DNA from: Parietaria judaica
Taxonomy: Eukaryota > Streptophyta > Magnoliopsida > Rosales > Urticaceae
Length of the DNA: 64,000 bases
Reading direction: 5' to 3'
Assembly: GCA_954871525.1 (NCBI GenBank)
Contig: OX940871.1
Coordinates: 17,576,532-17,640,531 of the forward strand
Shown: positions 60,701 to 64,000 of the stretch, in pieces
Layout of the letters: each line of letters begins with the position of its first letter
Numbering within the stretch: position 1 is the first letter of the stretch
Position numbers and translations under genes: made by a program
The notes under the pieces: generated by a model
Databases searched by the model: none
What the model was told of the DNA's origin: nothing
Seen by the model: the letters and a program-made list of their open reading frames with translations, nothing else

Positions 60701-62711
60701 TAAAAGTTAAAGAGAGTTGGAGATAAAATATACTATACTGAACCTCTATGGAGCTAAGGATGCTTTCGCCTATATTCGAAATTCGTCAAGCTTTCTTTAG
60801 ACCCGAAGTTAAGTCATGCACGGACGCCTATTAAAACTCTCAAATAACATTTAAGCGCCTTCACGCGTAGATTGTGCCTAAGTTCGAATGTGACGGAATT
60901 TACAATTTCGGGTCGGGGGTTGATGGTTTTTCCTAAGAACTTAACTCACTCTTTTTAACGAGAATGGAGATAAAGCAAGGAAGTTACGAGAAAAACTTGA
61001 CAAGTCGATTTTTTTTTTTAAGATGTTCACTCGCATGTTTTCATCGGCTTCATCTCTTTACTCTTATTTATTTTTACGTATAAAAAAAAGGTACGGATAT
61101 CAACAATTACTAGAGTAATAACTCGGTAACGCTCTAAATATGAATATGCGAATACTTGCTTCAAGTACGAGCTTCTATTTATATGTTTCTCTTCAGTGTT
61201 GAAATATAGCATTCAGCAACTCAAGAAGATGTTTCAGAAATTTCTCACTTTCATTCATAGTAAAGAATAGATATAAAACCACAATAATACTCTCACTGAA
61301 GCTCGTACGCTTAAAAATGTCTGTCACGATTTTATCACCCGAGAATCTGTGACATTAATTCAAAATTTGGAAACCGATAACCTATTTAGATACAATAGTT
61401 TTACCCGTCACGCCGATACACTGGCGAACTCCGTGCAATGCACGAGCAGCCGCCTCAAAGAATGAAGTCAAGGTCAAACCTTGACACGTCACCGACCATT
61501 CTTTGCCGAGCTCGCCACTTCCCTGCCTCTGTCAGCTTGTCGCAAGGCCCTCGCAAGCTCGCCCGCATTCTGTGTACAAAATTGTAGAAGATGTTGGTTT
61601 TTTCGGAATTTTTATTTATTCATCATGATAAAACTAATTACTCTGATTGACACACATAAAAGGAACACCATGCGTAACAGTTTAATTTTCAGAACATTTT
61701 ATCAACCAAAAAAAAAAAGTTTAGTTTTCAGAACACCATGCGTAACTAATTCCTTCATGTTGGATTCTACAGAGAATCGCCAAGCTAGATTAAGCTCTTC
61801 GTAGTTCGTACAACTATGTACCCGAATATAATCACGAGTCTTTAACACTTGAAAGCCCCGAATAAAAGTGAACAAAGCCATCTATGATCTCTGATTTGAA
61901 CGCTACGAATCTTCTATCTAACACTCAGCTCAATTACGCGTCGCTGCCTAATTGTGCAAAGAGTAAGGTGCGTAGATTCCGGGCCATACAAAAAGTTGAC
62001 AAAGAGAAAATATTTTTTTGCGCGACTTCTCAAAACTACCTATTCAAATCTTGACATGAGAATATTTAATCAGTTGCGACTTCTTAAAAGTAAGCTGAAT
62101 CCGCCAACACGATTTCCATGGAGAAAGATTCTTCCCATCCCGTGTCTGTATGGCCTCGCTAAACAAAAATCATAAGCCAAACCTTACACCTAAATGCCTC
62201 ATTAATACTAATCAGCAATGGAATCAATCTTATTTAGCTTAGTGATAGAATCCTAAGCTAATCTAGCAATACAAGCTAACCCCGTTCGATTATCGTCAAA
62301 TCCTAAATTACTCGCACAATGCAAGCTACTTCAACTTAGCCTGACCAAATAATTAACTACGGCAAACAAATCTTAAACGTAAACTAATCGAACGACGGAA
62401 GCTCTTTCAATTTAGTTCTTAATTCCTATCAAATCCTTAATGTAATTCCATTAGATTATGATAGGAAATCGAAACGGAAAAGTTCCTTGATTATGCGGCG
62501 ACTATCTAATTGTATTCAACAACATAAAACACAAGAAACGCGCCTCAAATTCAAGAGCTACACCACTCTCATATCAATGTTCCGACGGCAAATATTCAAG
62601 TATATCATCATAACCGGGTGTAATCAAATCTTAACCTAATCAAACAATGCAATGTAGCTCAATTCAGTTATCTTCAAATCCTAATCTAATAAAACGTAGC
62701 TATCTATTCAA
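60701..62711. other. Gene-free DNA downstream of the DUF1195 gene
   Basis: 62210-62700 contains several loosely similar units of the type CAATGCAAGCTA and TCAAATCCTAA, which look like a degenerate repeat. The right end should contain the 3' UTR of the minus-strand gene. An ORF at 61481-61804 has no recognisable domain. Confidence 0.45.
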
Positions 62712-63280
62712 TTATAGAAACACGGGCCGGGATTTACGAACCGTGTGCTCAACCGGAGGCGGATCCAGATCAACGGAACGAATCGACATCTTCGCAATCT
62801 CGGAAATGGCGTCTTCCCTCACGCCAGGAACGTCGCTGGTCAATTCCTCGTACGCCGCCTCGAACGCCTCCTGCCAGAACCGCGGCAACCGGATCCGACG
62901 GCTGTTCGTGTACACGTCCCACATGTGCTTCACAACTTTCTCTCGCTCCTCCATTTCCTGAAATCCTCAAAACCAGAGAGATCTCAGCGAACGCGTCGAA
63001 AACCCTATGATCCCAACGGGAAAACAAAGAGGAAACTCACCAGGACGTCGAGATCGTCGTGGATTGGAGCGTCGAAGTCGTCGGAGATTCGATTGAGATT
63101 CCCGGCGGACCACCGGAGCGTCACCGTTCCGGTGAACATCGACCACAGGGCGAGAAGCACGATCGCGGCAAGAGCCCAGAACTTGTACCTCCCTCTGCCG
63201 AAGCCGATGCTCGAATCGGAGCCATTGTTGTCCTTCTTCGATGTCGTCGTGGTCGGCAAGCCGTCTTCGTCGACCTTCAT
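62712..63280 (-). CDS. DUF1195 family membrane protein, two exons
   Basis: A plant-specific small protein family of unknown biochemical role. Exon 1 is 63280-63041 (80 codons) and exon 2 is 62957-62712 (81 codons plus stop), with a GT-AG intron in phase 0, giving 161 residues. I start at ATG 63280 (MKVDEDGLPT), the family's usual N-terminus; an upstream in-frame ATG at 63382 lacks similarity. One membrane segment (about residues 34-55, FWALAAIVLLALWSMFTGTV) follows a GRGRYK motif. The soluble part has LRWSAGNLNR, HMWDVYTNSRRIRLPRFWQE and SEIAKMSIRSVDLDPPP, all typical of the family. It looks intact. The topology suggests a type II or tail-side soluble domain, which is inference. Confidence 0.9.
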
Positions 63281-63514
63281 CGCCGATTCGAGAAGAAACC
63301 AGAACACGCCAACAATGGCGGATTGAGACGCACGCAGATTGATACCGAAATGGGTTTCAGGCGAAAATGAAAATGCTTTCAAATCAAATGTACGATTTGA
63401 TTCGAGAAGAGAACAAGCTATGGCAGTGTATGTATGTAAGTTTATACTTTATACACAAAACATATCTATGTGGATTTTAATATATACGTATTTATTTTCG
63501 TATTTGTATTACAA

Positions 63515-63890
63515 TTAGTATTACTATATATCTATATGTATGTATATGTGTGATTATGGTATAAAATTCAGTCTTTTTTTTTTTAATTTGGATAAATTTA
63601 AATAATAAAATTTTAGCTTTGGGAAAATCTAAAACCAAAATATTCTTATTTCGAAAGATTCAAAATTGAAAACTATTCTATTTGTATGTATATTTATGAA
63701 TATGGTATAAAATTCTATTAGAATTAGTATCACTATATCTATATGTATATACGTATATGTGTGAATATGGTATAAAATTCAGTATTTTTTGTGATTTGGA
63801 TAAATTTAAATAATAAAATTCTACTTTTGGGAAAATCTAAAACCGAAATATTCTTATTCCGAAAATTCAAAATTGAAACCTATTCTATTG
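63515..63890. repeat. Tandem duplication of about 209 bp upstream of the DUF1195 gene
   Basis: 63515-63682 and 63724-63890 share TATGTGTGAWTATGGTATAA, GATAAATTTAAATAATAAAA and GGGAAAATCTAAAACC in the same order. They are AT-rich and noncoding. Confidence 0.85.
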
Positions 63891-64000
63891 TCTAAATTTA
63901 TTTTTAGTTTCGTTTTTTAGTATTTGATGACTCAACTTTTTCTAAATTAAAGATTAAGAAACTCATACTAATAAAAATATATAATATATAACATTTAATA

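Noticed and set aside
62745..63370. Plus-strand ORFs over the DUF1195 exons
   Set aside because: They are antisense to a clear two-exon family member and have no domain of their own.
63281..63382. Upstream in-frame ATG for the DUF1195 gene
   Set aside because: The added 34 residues have no similarity to the family, which begins at MKVDEDG.
1..64000. CRISPR arrays, prokaryotic operons or phage-type systems
   Set aside because: The tandem repeats present (12119, 23346, 32566, 59322) have no unique spacers, and everything else is plant nuclear in style.

Overview
The window is nuclear DNA from a flowering plant, probably a eudicot. It is AT-rich, has GT-AG introns and plant-specific gene families (OVATE, polyol transporter, DUF26 receptor kinase, DUF1195), and is dominated by plant transposon types. 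The species cannot be named from the sequence. Coding exons, above all the large transporter exons, are clearly more GC-rich than the surrounding DNA.

Layout. 1-2956 (+): 3' part of a spliceosomal SF3B4 (SAP49) gene, from RRM2 to the stop. 4406-10645 (+): a complete but dead Ty1/copia retrotransposon with 297-bp LTRs and a 5-bp target duplication. Its leader holds three structured hairpin repeats and a segment that looks like a host promoter plus signal-peptide exon. 10714-11911: a hAT-type non-autonomous element. 12.1-16.3 kb: repeats, a gypsy relic and a SINE, with no gene seen. 16343-17146 (-): an intact single-exon OVATE family gene. 17.2-29.7 kb: repeat-filled DNA with SINEs, two long foldback (Mutator-like) elements, a solo LTR nested in a SINE and a broken GC-rich gene fragment. 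30035-33547 (+): an intact four-exon polyol/monosaccharide transporter gene with a hAT MITE in intron 3. 34.2-35.5 kb: a noncoding duplication. 37098-37840: a PIF/Harbinger-like element. 38058-38839: another hAT MITE. 39193-40811 (+): a second transporter copy, cut off inside intron 3. 42605-54088 (+): a cysteine-rich receptor-like kinase pseudogene, broken by a truncated foldback MITE in its ectodomain exon and by a 5.5-kb gag-less copia element after its transmembrane exon. 54.1-62.7 kb: repeats, including a hAT MITE sitting inside a Helitron 3' terminus. 62712-63280 (-): a two-exon DUF1195 gene.

Four host genes look usable: SF3B4 (partial here only because of the window edge), OFP, the first transporter and DUF1195. 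They have no evident joint pathway. The main story is transposon-driven decay of duplicated genes. No prokaryotic-type system or CRISPR array is present. The most unusual signal is the set of three hairpins in the first copia leader, whose stems differ by compensating base changes.
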